Source: Desulfovibrio sp. UBA2564
GTDB taxonomy: Bacteria > Desulfobacterota > Desulfovibrionia > Desulfovibrionales > Desulfovibrionaceae
Direction: 5' to 3'
Assembly (NCBI GenBank): GCA_002340305.1
Contig: DDLU01000087.1
Span: 1-10,120, forward strand
Length of the DNA stretch: 10,120 nucleotides
Shown one piece after another: positions 1-6,445 of the stretch. The first letter of the stretch is position 1. Each line of letters begins with the position of its first letter. Position numbers and translations under genes: made by a program. The notes below the pieces were generated by a model that saw nothing but the letters and a program-made list of their open reading frames with translations, was not told the origin of the DNA and ran no database searches.

Positions 1-220
1 CATGCTTTCCCGGAGGCATGCCCAATATTTCAATATTGCCCGCCTGCGGATCAATCAGCCCCAGCAACAGCTTTAGCAAGGTTGTCTTACCACCGCCATT
101 TGGGCCGATAACCGCCAGGTAATCCCCCGAGAAAATCTCAAAGCTGGCCTCGTCCAGCACTTTGTGCTGTCCGTAGCCAAAAGTTACATCTTTAAAACTT
201 ATTACACTTTCACTATTCAT
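1..220 (-). CDS. Metal ABC transporter ATP-binding protein (ZnuC/MntB-like), N-terminal part
   Basis: About 73 codons of an ABC transporter ATPase are visible; the gene runs off the left edge. It would power import of a divalent metal (zinc or manganese type) across the inner membrane. The Walker A motif GPNGGGKTT lies at residues 39-47. It is preceded by an FGYG aromatic A-loop (residues 14-17) that stacks on the adenine of ATP, and followed by a LLGLIDPQAGNIEILG stretch. The ILGMPPGK segment at the visible end resembles metal-type (ZnuC family) ATPases rather than lipid or drug exporters. The start at 220 has an AAGGA Shine-Dalgarno sequence about 8 bases upstream. Signature, Walker B and H-loop motifs lie outside the window. 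Being an ABC ATPase is certain; the zinc/manganese specificity is inferred from sequence flavour and from the operator-like dyad upstream. Confidence 0.85.
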   Translation of the reverse strand, partial: MNSESVISFKDVTFGYGQHKVLDEASFEIFSGDYLAVIGPNGGGKTTLLKLLLGLIDPQAGNIEILGMPPGKH

Positions 221-266
221 TTATACTTTTCCTTCACCGATTACAGATCATTTCGGCGAACAAGTT

Positions 267-297
267 GATAGCCTAATTGAGAATGAATTGCACTATC
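267..297. promoter_or_regulatory. Candidate Fur/Zur-family operator dyad
   Basis: A 31-bp interrupted inverted repeat, with outer arms GATAG (267-271) and CTATC (293-297) and inner AATT boxes (275-278 and 286-289), lies in the divergent gap between the metal ABC ATPase gene and the SGNH hydrolase gene. Positions 279-297 match the classical 19-bp Fur box at 13 of 19 positions by hand alignment. Placed 47 bases upstream of the ABC start, it could repress metal uptake under metal-replete conditions. The metal and regulator are inferred, not shown. Confidence 0.35.
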
Positions 298-316
298 TTT
301 TTGTAAGAGTATCTCA

Positions 317-322
317 TATAAT
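317..322 (+). promoter_or_regulatory. Possible -10 element for the SGNH hydrolase gene
   Basis: A perfect TATAAT hexamer occurs in the AT-rich divergent gap, about 110 bases before the hydrolase start. There is no convincing -35 at 16-18 bases upstream (294-299 is TATCTT), so this is only a weak promoter candidate. The adjacent dyad at 267-297 would overlap the -35 region and could allow regulation. Confidence 0.2.
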
Positions 323-431
323 CCACAGTATAAAATTTACAATAGAATCACTATATGGTTATTTAATAATCTACTCCGTCTACACTTAAAGACAGGTAGG
401 TAGACCATAACACTTTAAAAGGAATATGAAA

Positions 432-1010
432 ATGCAACTTTTATTCATCGGGGACTCACTGACTTCCGGTGTAAACGATTCGGAAAGACTGGGCTGGCCC
501 GGAAGAATCTGCAAACAATTAGACCCACAGGGCACGAAACTGACAGCTTACAATCTTGGGGTGCGCGCTTCCACTTCTGCGCATATTGAATCCCGCTGGA
601 AACAGGAAAGTATTGCGCGCCTAAATACCGAAGCCCCGGCGTTACTTGTATTTTGCTTCGGTGCCCCGGATGCGGTTAAAAATATTCCTTTGCAGCAAAG
701 CAAGTTCAGCACACAAAACATCCTCGGTGATGCTAAAAATAAATACGCAACACTGTTCATTAGTCCGCCGCCAATGATTGACGCGGAAAAAGACGAACGC
801 ACCAAAATCCTCACCGCAGAATTTTCCCAAATATGTGTAAGCCTTGACATTCCTCATTTGGACATTAATTCTCCTCTGCGGGAAAATCCCGACTACATCA
901 AGGCCCTCAAGGAAAGTGACGGAGTGCATCCGAACGCGGAAGGTTACGGCATCATGGCCGGAATGATCAGCAAATTCATTTCCCCTTACATCCTGCCTCA
1001 CCTCAGCTAA
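432..1010 (+). CDS. SGNH/GDSL-type esterase-lipase family protein
   Basis: A 192-residue cytoplasmic protein with the SGNH-hydrolase fold; members hydrolyse ester or thioester bonds by a Ser-Asp-His mechanism. The block I nucleophile motif GDSLTSG is at residues 7-13 (Ser9). The C-terminal block V is DGVHPNAEG, with Asp163 and His166. Block III, normally GxND, reads GAPD at 77-80, so the oxyanion-hole Asn is Pro79. That is unusual and may change activity. No signal peptide is visible. Two in-frame ATGs occur (426 and 432). The AAGGA at 419-423 sits only 2 bases from the first but 8 from the second, so 432 is preferred. Length is normal for the small cytosolic branch of the family (TAP-like). 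The substrate is unknown. It is followed by the threonine aldolase gene after 84 bases, on the same strand. Confidence 0.85.
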   Translation: MQLLFIGDSLTSGVNDSERLGWPGRICKQLDPQGTKLTAYNLGVRASTSAHIESRWKQESIARLNTEAPALLVFCFGAPDAVKNIPLQQSKFSTQNILGDAKNKYATLFISPPPMIDAEKDERTKILTAEFSQICVSLDIPHLDINSPLRENPDYIKALKESDGVHPNAEGYGIMAGMISKFISPYILPHLS

Positions 1011-1094
1011 ATATACGCCTTTCCCAATTATCCAGTTACGAACCGGACAGCATTCTTTGGTGGAATGCTGTCCTTATTTGATGAGGTAATCTCC

Positions 1095-2198
1095 ATGCGA
1101 TCATTTGCCAGTGACAACTACTCCGGTGTTCATCCCGAAATCATGCAAGCCATAATGGAAGCCAACGAGGACCACATGTCTTCCTACGGTGCCGACCCTG
1201 TTTCTGCTGAAGCCGAAAGCCTATTTAAAGGTTTATTCGGCAAACAGGCCAAAATTTTCTTCCTGACCACTGGAACCGCAACAAACACCCTGATTCTGCG
1301 CCATCTATGCAAAAGCTGGAACAGCGTTATCTGTTCTCATGATGCACACATTAATGTTGATGAATGTGGATCACCCGAAAACATGGGCATCAAACTGATG
1401 CTTGCTGAAACCAAAAACGGCAAGATCACAGTCGATGCCATCAAGCCGCTGATTCCGGCAGAACCTGATGTACACCGCGCCCAGCCTGCCGTTGTATCCA
1501 TCACCCAGAACACCGAACTGGGAACTCTCTACAGCGTTGATGAAATCAAAGCCATCTGCGATTTTGCCCATAGCAAAGGACTGGTCGTACATATGGACGG
1601 TGCCAGAATCGCGAATGCTGCGGCTGCGCTCGGAGTGTCATTCAAGGAAATGACTGTTGATTGCGGCGTGGACGTGCTTTCCTTTGGCGGAACCAAGAAT
1701 GGCTGCATGTGCGCTGAAGCAGCAGTTTTCATTACCCCTGAATTGGGAAAAGATTTTGAATACATTCGTAAACAAAACTTGCAGCTTATCTCCAAGATGC
1801 GCTATGTGGGTGCTCAGTTCAAAGCCCTGCTCACAGACGAACTTTGGAAAAGAAACGCCGAACATTCCAATGCACTGGCCCGTGAGCTGGCAGAAAAAGC
1901 CGGGGCCATCAAAGATGTAAACATCACCCGTCCGGTTGAAGCCAACGGAGTTTTTGCCATTATCCCCGAGTATGCAATTGAAAAGCTACAGGAAAGATTC
2001 CCCTTCTACGTCTGGGACGACCAGACCGGAGAAGTGCGCTGGATGACCTCATGGTCTACCACCGCAGAAGATATTGAAAACTTCTGCATTGCTTTGAAGG
2101 AACTGATTTGTAGAGCAGCCCCTCTTCCCCTGCCGGGAAAGAGGGGCTGCTCTACAAATGCAAATAACGCCCCACGGGAAAAAGAAATTTTAAACTGA
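1095..2198 (+). CDS. Low-specificity threonine aldolase (PLP-dependent beta-eliminating lyase family)
   Basis: Fold-type I PLP enzyme that cleaves L-threonine/L-allo-threonine to glycine and acetaldehyde in the cytoplasm. The N-terminal FASDNYSGVHPEI is typical of bacterial low-specificity aldolases. The HMDGARIANA motif carries the PLP-ring Asp168 and Arg171, and SFGGTKNG carries the Schiff-base Lys201. The start at 1095 is chosen because GAGG (1083-1086) lies 8 bases upstream; the 1065 ATG has no ribosome binding site. At 367 residues it is about 20 longer than I expect. The family homology appears to end at ALKEL (about residue 337). The remaining tail is encoded by a 54-nt palindrome (2106-2159), read in frame as 18 residues, plus a short ending to the TGA. 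Removing the palindrome would keep the frame. Activity is probably unaffected because the addition is at the C-terminus. Confidence 0.9.
   Translation: MRSFASDNYSGVHPEIMQAIMEANEDHMSSYGADPVSAEAESLFKGLFGKQAKIFFLTTGTATNTLILRHLCKSWNSVICSHDAHINVDECGSPENMGIKLMLAETKNGKITVDAIKPLIPAEPDVHRAQPAVVSITQNTELGTLYSVDEIKAICDFAHSKGLVVHMDGARIANAAAALGVSFKEMTVDCGVDVLSFGGTKNGCMCAEAAVFITPELGKDFEYIRKQNLQLISKMRYVGAQFKALLTDELWKRNAEHSNALARELAEKAGAIKDVNITRPVEANGVFAIIPEYAIEKLQERFPFYVWDDQTGEVRWMTSWSTTAEDIENFCIALKELICRAAPLPLPGKRGCSTNANNAPREKEILN
2106..2159. repeat. 54-nt palindromic element inside the aldolase 3' end
   Basis: Arms 2106-2126 and 2139-2159 are perfect 21-bp inverted complements that begin ATTTGTAGAGCAGCCCC. 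Between them, after one C/A mismatch, three more G-C pairs (2128-2130 with 2135-2137) close a 4-base loop. The element has no T-run after it, so it is not a normal rho-independent terminator. It is exactly 18 codons long and lies between two codons of the aldolase gene, coding for a Cys/Pro-rich peptide. It looks like a REP- or MITE-like mobile palindrome that inserted in frame. No second copy is present in this window. Confidence 0.75.
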
Positions 2199-2426
2199 AC
2201 AAATCAAAACAAGCTTCGCGAACCATCGATAGCTCCCTGCTTTTAATTTTTATTAATTAACCCTAACCGCAAAGATGAATCGATGTGTTACTCTGCAATG
2301 ACAGATACCTTACTTTTTCAGCTCACACAGCCCTTTAAATAGATTGATCTATATAAATAGAGTAATAAAAGAGCAGAAAAATTAATCCTGCTCTTATTTT
2401 TAACTTGTCAAACGTTACAAAAACAA
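2199..2426. other. AT-rich intergenic region between converging genes
   Basis: This 228-base gap separates the aldolase gene (plus) from the 117-aa gene (minus). I see no ORF or RNA gene in it. It contains one clear terminator hairpin (2369-2395), a distant CATCGAT/ATCGATG pair (about 2224 and 2274) with a loop too long to be meaningful, and runs of A/T. The aldolase transcript has no obvious T-tailed hairpin before the one at 2369, so that terminator probably serves both genes. Confidence 0.5.
2369..2400. terminator. Bidirectional rho-independent terminator
   Basis: Arms AAGAGCAG (2369-2376) and CTGCTCTT (2388-2395) form an 8-bp stem with an 11-base loop. On the plus strand the stem is followed by ATTTTT, and on the minus strand by TTATTAC after the A/T-rich stem base. 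It lies between converging genes and would stop the aldolase transcript and the minus-strand 117-aa gene. Confidence 0.7.
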
Positions 2427-2780
2427 CTATTGAATAGTTCCAAGATCGGCTTTCATATGCCAGTGATCCCTTGGGATTGGGATACAGAAACTGCGTGCTG
2501 CAACGTCGGCACAAAGTATCAACCCCTTTGTATCCTGATCCCAAAAAACCCGGTCAATAAAAAAAGCTACTGCTTGAGAATTGGTCAGTGTTTCTGGGCG
2601 ACTGCCGGGCATAAATCTTTGCATCACTGCAACGGCAGCTTTTCTCAAGGTGCGCACGGCATTGGTTGAAATAGCAACGTCTTGAAAATCCAATTCGTGG
2701 AGTATTGCATTTTCTCCGGCCATGACCTCAGCGATCTTGCCCCGCTCCTCAGACACTTCACGATGTTGATGATTATTCAT
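2427..2780 (-). CDS. Hypothetical protein, 117 aa
   Basis: I do not recognise this protein. It is a real gene candidate because a strong AGGAGG ribosome binding site lies a few bases upstream of the ATG at 2780, and a terminator hairpin (2369-2395) follows its stop. The first 30 residues are charged and probably helical. The middle (about 40-62, with the run RTLRKAAVAVMQRF) is amphipathic and basic. The C-terminal half, rich in hydrophobic and aromatic residues (VAFFIDRVFWDQD, then ILCADVAARSFCIPIP), reads like beta strands. There is no signal peptide or membrane segment. It has two cysteines (about positions 90 and 99) that do not form a recognisable metal motif. It is transcribed divergently from the TreZ-like gene across 114 bases, which could mean shared regulation, but nothing in the sequence gives its function. 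Confidence 0.7.
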   Translation of the reverse strand: MNNHQHREVSEERGKIAEVMAGENAILHELDFQDVAISTNAVRTLRKAAVAVMQRFMPGSRPETLTNSQAVAFFIDRVFWDQDTKGLILCADVAARSFCIPIPRDHWHMKADLGTIQ

Positions 2781-2853
2781 GGTCTGCCTCCTGATGCTGT
2801 TACTAGATGCAAGTACTCAATCACATGCAAAAGACGAGCCGACTGTTGGTATC

Positions 2854-2882
2854 AGTATACATTATTATTTGATCAAAAACAA
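2854..2882 (-). promoter_or_regulatory. Candidate sigma-70 promoter for the 117-aa gene
   Basis: Read on the minus strand, TTGTTT (2877-2882) is followed after 17 bases by TATACT (2854-2859), five of six matches to the -10 consensus. This would give a leader of roughly 65 bases before the ATG at 2780. The -35 match is poor (three of six), so confidence is modest. No equally good plus-strand promoter for the TreZ-like gene was found in the same gap. Confidence 0.3.
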
Positions 2883-2894
2883 AATTTTTCTACG

Positions 2895-4700
2895 ATGAGT
2901 GTTTTTATGGATAATAAATACTTTGGAGCAAGGCTGCATAAAGACGGGAAATGTTCTTTCAGACTATTTGCCCCCCATGCCCAAGAGGTTAAAATAAAGG
3001 TACAAAATCCGGAAAAAACTACTCGGACAATGTCGCATACCCACCATGGTTTCCATGAAATAACGCTCGATAAAATCTGCCCCGGTGCGTTGTACTCATA
3101 CACAATCGATAGCGGCCCACTCTTTCCCGACCCCGCCTCCCTGTGGCAACCGTCCGACAAAAAATATGTATCCGCAGTGGTCGATCACCATTTTTTTGAC
3201 TGGTCTGGTGACAACTTTTCCGGCTTACCCATGAGTGAAATGATTATTTACGAAGCTCATGTAGGAACTTTCAGTCTGCAAAGCAACTTCCACGGTATCA
3301 CTAATCGCCTTGATTATCTCATGGAACTGGGGATTAATACTCTGCAACTCATGCCTGTGGCACATTTTGCAGGGAAGCAAGGTTGGGGATATGAAACAAC
3401 ATATCCCTACGCAATTCATGCCCCGTATGGAAATCCTGAAGATTTCAAAGAGTTGGTTAGGCAATGCCATATAAGAGGGATTGCCATAATACTGGATGTC
3501 AGTTTTTCCGGCTTAATTCCTGACTCCAACCTTACACCCGTCTACTTTCCTTTTTTCAGCCGTAAATATAATCTTCCGCGCGGACAGGCTTTGAATTTCG
3601 ATGAGAAATACAGTTATGGAATCCGCGAGTTTTATATTCAGTGCGCTCTTTCATGGCTACGCGATTATCGCGTTGACGGGCTTAGAATAAAAGACGCAGA
3701 CCAGATTCTTGACCAGACTCCGATTCATTTTCTTGAAGAATTATCAATCCGCATCAAAAAGTTTGCCGCTGAAAACAATAGAACCTGTGTGCTGGTTAAT
3801 GGAGATAAACGCAATGCTTTGCGTCCTGTTCTTCCCCCGGAGCAGGGAGGATACGGCATGGATGCGCTCTACAATGACGACTTTTACTGCGCACTGCAAA
3901 GCAAGATTACGGGCACTACAGAAGGACATTTTAAGGATTACTCCGATCCTGATCGCCTTGTTTCTGCAATGCAATACGGTTTTGCCTACCGGGGAGAAAT
4001 CTCGGAACACTACCTACGCTTGCAAGGTCGCTGTGAATCTGAATTACGGGGCTGCAAATTTGTTGTTTACTCACAGGGGCATGAAGAGCATGATGGATGC
4101 GAATCCAAATGCCGGATTATTGAAAAAACCGGATTTGAAGCAGCAAAATTAAGTGCAGGCGCAACCCTTTTATCACCATACATCCCGGTTATTTTCATGG
4201 GGGAGGAATATGGCGAGACTGCACCATTCAATTTTTTCAATGACTCTGAAGACGCTCCAAGCTCCGATGAATGCCGCTTGAACTGGTTAAATATCGAAAG
4301 TGCTCAAGGACATGCTATGCTCGCACTTTACCGCAAACTGTTAAGGATCAGGCGTGAACATCCCACAATCCATGAACCTTGCCGCAGTAGATGCCAAGTT
4401 CGCAAACTGTCAGCAAATACCATCCTGGTCTTTCGCAATCCTACTTCCGGTGATAAAAAGTACGCGGCTGTCCTCTTTAATTTTTCCAAAGAAGAAGCCG
4501 AGTGCTCCATTTCCCAATACCTCCCGGAAGGAGTCTGGACAACAGAACTATATAGTGCCTCCCCGGCATATGCCGGCAACAGCAGTCACCTGCCGTCTAT
4601 CCTTCCTTCTACCGGAAAAATCAAAATCGCAGGCCAATCATTTGCCCTTTTTCTATACTCTGAACTTATGGTCCGAGCCGGGGAAATTTCAATCAGGTAA
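2895..4700 (+). CDS. GH13 protein of the malto-oligosyltrehalose trehalohydrolase (TreZ) type, probably catalytically inactive
   Basis: The 601-residue architecture matches TreZ and glycogen-branching relatives. It has an N-terminal CBM48-like domain (FGARL to PDPAS, about 10-82), a (beta/alpha)8 barrel starting at YEAHVGTFS (about 119) with QLMPVAHF, WGYE and APYGNPEDF, then a FMGEEYGE segment (about 434) and a C-terminal beta domain. However, the catalytic residues are missing. The nucleophile position in DGLRxD is Lys266, the general-acid Glu at the end of beta-5 is Val301 (VLVNGD), the transition-state Asp of QNHD is Glu397 (QGHE), and the YNH of region I is FSG. The frame is intact and scaffold residues are kept (Asp201, Arg264, His396), so this is not an obvious decaying pseudogene. 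The start is uncertain: 2895 lacks a Shine-Dalgarno sequence and 2907 has a weak GAG. A longer start would overlap the divergent gene. It may bind glucan without cleaving it. malQ follows after 100 bases. Confidence 0.8.
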   Translation: MSVFMDNKYFGARLHKDGKCSFRLFAPHAQEVKIKVQNPEKTTRTMSHTHHGFHEITLDKICPGALYSYTIDSGPLFPDPASLWQPSDKKYVSAVVDHHFFDWSGDNFSGLPMSEMIIYEAHVGTFSLQSNFHGITNRLDYLMELGINTLQLMPVAHFAGKQGWGYETTYPYAIHAPYGNPEDFKELVRQCHIRGIAIILDVSFSGLIPDSNLTPVYFPFFSRKYNLPRGQALNFDEKYSYGIREFYIQCALSWLRDYRVDGLRIKDADQILDQTPIHFLEELSIRIKKFAAENNRTCVLVNGDKRNALRPVLPPEQGGYGMDALYNDDFYCALQSKITGTTEGHFKDYSDPDRLVSAMQYGFAYRGEISEHYLRLQGRCESELRGCKFVVYSQGHEEHDGCESKCRIIEKTGFEAAKLSAGATLLSPYIPVIFMGEEYGETAPFNFFNDSEDAPSSDECRLNWLNIESAQGHAMLALYRKLLRIRREHPTIHEPCRSRCQVRKLSANTILVFRNPTSGDKKYAAVLFNFSKEEAECSISQYLPEGVWTTELYSASPAYAGNSSHLPSILPSTGKIKIAGQSFALFLYSELMVRAGEISIR

Positions 4701-4732
4701 AAAGATATCGTCTGGACATCTCCCTTCTTGCC

Positions 4733-4781
4733 CTGCAATATGATAATGTTAAAGTCAGTATGGCTTTATTATGTTTTGCAG
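4733..4781 (+). other. Possible structured leader before malQ
   Basis: Three nested stems can be drawn: CTGCAA/TTGCAG (4733-4738 with 4776-4781), ATAAT/ATTAT (4743-4747 with 4768-4772) and AAAG/CTTT (4751-4754 with 4764-4767). The foot of the structure ends 6 bases before the AAGGAG ribosome binding site of malQ. The stems are AU-rich and interrupted, so stability is doubtful. It could modulate malQ translation, or be chance in an AT-rich spacer. Confidence 0.25.
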
Positions 4782-4800
4782 ATCAACAAGGAGATACAGG

Positions 4801-6312
4801 ATGAAACGTTCCAGCGGCATTCTTTTACACTTCACGTCCCTGCCTTCCCGGTTCGGTGTTGGCGACCTTGGACCGGCAGCATATGATTTCGCAGACTTTC
4901 TGGCTGAGGCAGGTCAAAGATTCTGGCAGGTTCTGCCGATAACACCAACGGCTCCGGAGCTCTGCAATTCCCCTTATTCAGGTTTTTCCGCCTTCGCTGC
5001 CAACCCTGTCCTGATCAGTCCTGAACTGATGGTTGAATATGGATTGCTTGAATACGAAGATATCCTGCAACATACATTGCCAGATTCAAACAAAGCAGAC
5101 TTTGATACCGCCGGACAGATTAAAGAAGAACTCTTGCGCAAAGCTTTTTCCGAAGTAGCCAACAATCTCCTTGAAGACCCGATATTTAATCAATTTATAT
5201 GGGATAACATGCACTGGGTTAATGATTTCGCCCTCTTCACCGCCCTCAAAAAGCATTTCAGGGGAGAAAGCTGGATAACTTGGCCCGAAGACATTCGCGA
5301 CCGAAGCGAAGACGGCCTGCGTCACTGGGGCGAAAAACTTTACCGTGAAATCCTTTACGTAAAATTCTGCCAATGGATTTTCTTCCGCCAGTGGGGTCAA
5401 CTCAAAGATCATCTGGATGAAATCGGCGTGGAGCTTATCGGTGACGTGCCTATTTACGTCACCCACGACAGCTCTGATGTCTGGGCCAATCGCGACATTT
5501 TCAAACTTGATGAGCAAGGCGAAGCATGCTGCGTCGCCGGAGTCCCACCGGACTATTTCAGCAAGACCGGACAACTCTGGGGCAACCCGGTCTACAATTG
5601 GGATATCCTGCATGAGCGCGGTTTTGGCTGGTGGATCAGCCGCATGAAGCACAATCTAGGTATCTACCACTGGGTGCGCCTTGATCACTTCCGTGGTTTT
5701 TCAGCCTACTGGGAAGTTCCCGCTGACGCCGAGACAGCCATGGAAGGATATTGGGTTCCCGCACCCGGACATCAACTCTTTGAAAAGCTCACTGATGAAA
5801 TGGGCTGTCTGCGCATTATTGCGGAAGATCTTGGTCACATCACACCTGATGTGACTTGGCTTAAAGACCGCTTTCATTTTCCAGGCATGAATATTCTGCA
5901 ATTCTCATTCGGGGACGACATCGGCTACTGCGGAGATGCCCTGCACAATCACAAGCGCAACTCTGTCGTCTACACAGGAACCCACGACAACAATACCAAC
6001 CGGGGCTGGTATCTGGATGATGCTGATGAGATCAGCCGCAAGCACCTGTTGTCCTATCTCGGCGATGATTGGATTGATGATTCTAAAATTTCATGGGAGC
6101 TGATCCGGTTGCTCATGTCCAGCGTAGGCTGCTTGTGTGTAATCCAAGCTCAAGATTTACTCAGCCTCGATGGGCGCGCACGCATGAACATCCCCGGTGA
6201 AGCTGACGGGAACTGGGGCTGGAAGCTCACTCCCGGACAGTTGACCCCGCTTATTCGTGAAAGGCTTGGTGAAATGACTGAACTATTTGGGCGGACGAGC
6301 AAGATTGATTAA
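4801..6312 (+). CDS. malQ: 4-alpha-glucanotransferase (amylomaltase)
   Basis: A cytoplasmic GH77 enzyme of 503 residues that transfers alpha-1,4-glucan segments between maltodextrins and releases glucose, in glycogen and maltodextrin turnover. The N-terminus (SSGILLHFTSLPSRFGVGDLG, then SPYSGFSAFAANP) is diagnostic of the family. The catalytic triad is intact: nucleophile Asp295 in VRLDHFRG, acid/base Glu342 in IAEDLG, and stabiliser Asp396 in TGTHDNN. GDVPIYV, LWGNPVYNWD and GEADGNWGW are also present. Length is normal for the bacterial short form. The start at 4801 is supported by AAGGAG (4788-4793), 7 bases upstream; the in-frame ATG at 4771 lacks a ribosome binding site. It lies 100 bases after the inactive-looking TreZ-like gene on the same strand, so co-transcription is plausible. 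Confidence 0.97.
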   Translation: MKRSSGILLHFTSLPSRFGVGDLGPAAYDFADFLAEAGQRFWQVLPITPTAPELCNSPYSGFSAFAANPVLISPELMVEYGLLEYEDILQHTLPDSNKADFDTAGQIKEELLRKAFSEVANNLLEDPIFNQFIWDNMHWVNDFALFTALKKHFRGESWITWPEDIRDRSEDGLRHWGEKLYREILYVKFCQWIFFRQWGQLKDHLDEIGVELIGDVPIYVTHDSSDVWANRDIFKLDEQGEACCVAGVPPDYFSKTGQLWGNPVYNWDILHERGFGWWISRMKHNLGIYHWVRLDHFRGFSAYWEVPADAETAMEGYWVPAPGHQLFEKLTDEMGCLRIIAEDLGHITPDVTWLKDRFHFPGMNILQFSFGDDIGYCGDALHNHKRNSVVYTGTHDNNTNRGWYLDDADEISRKHLLSYLGDDWIDDSKISWELIRLLMSSVGCLCVIQAQDLLSLDGRARMNIPGEADGNWGWKLTPGQLTPLIRERLGEMTELFGRTSKID

Positions 6313-6445
6313 CTTTTTATGCGCTCCGCGCTTTTGATAAACATGATCTTGGCTCCTGCGGCTTAAAACTTTTTTTCTGGCATCCCCGCTGGCTGAGTTC
6401 AATATTCTCTTTATCGGGCTTACGAAACAGGATAGATATCTACCC
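6313..6445. other. Intergenic region with probable repeat-type sequence
   Basis: The 133-base gap after malQ contains GCGCTCCGCGC followed by TTTT (about 6331-6345), a very short stem that could act as a weak terminator. Next come GGCTCCTGCGGC and TTAAAACTTTTTTT. The GGCTCC(t/g)GCGGC plus AAACTTTTT combination resembles, in reverse order, the block at 7848-7900. I recall similar intergenic sequence in Desulfovibrio-type genomes, but this cannot be tested here. No ORF or RNA gene is seen. Confidence 0.35.

Noticed and set aside
1065..1094. Upstream ATG for the threonine aldolase
   Set aside because: No Shine-Dalgarno sequence precedes it, while GAGG is correctly spaced before 1095, where the conserved FASDNYSG begins.
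2425..2439. Perfect 7-1-7 palindrome over the stop of the 117-aa gene
   Set aside because: Short and AT-rich, with no known motif; likely chance, and the real terminator is 30 bases further on.
2682..2894. N-terminal extension of the TreZ-like frame
   Set aside because: It would overlap the start of a divergent gene with a strong ribosome binding site, and the extra 71 residues do not resemble TreZ. The family's usual N-terminus starts near 2895-2907.
3690..3695. Asp267 beside Lys266 as the true nucleophile of the TreZ-like protein
   Set aside because: Using it needs a one-residue insertion in DGLRxD. The ungapped alignment continues well to the downstream P-x-H-x-LEEL, so Lys occupies the nucleophile site. 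Structure prediction would settle it.
5086..5652. 188-aa minus-strand ORF inside malQ
   Set aside because: Antisense shadow of a conserved enzyme; no independent support.
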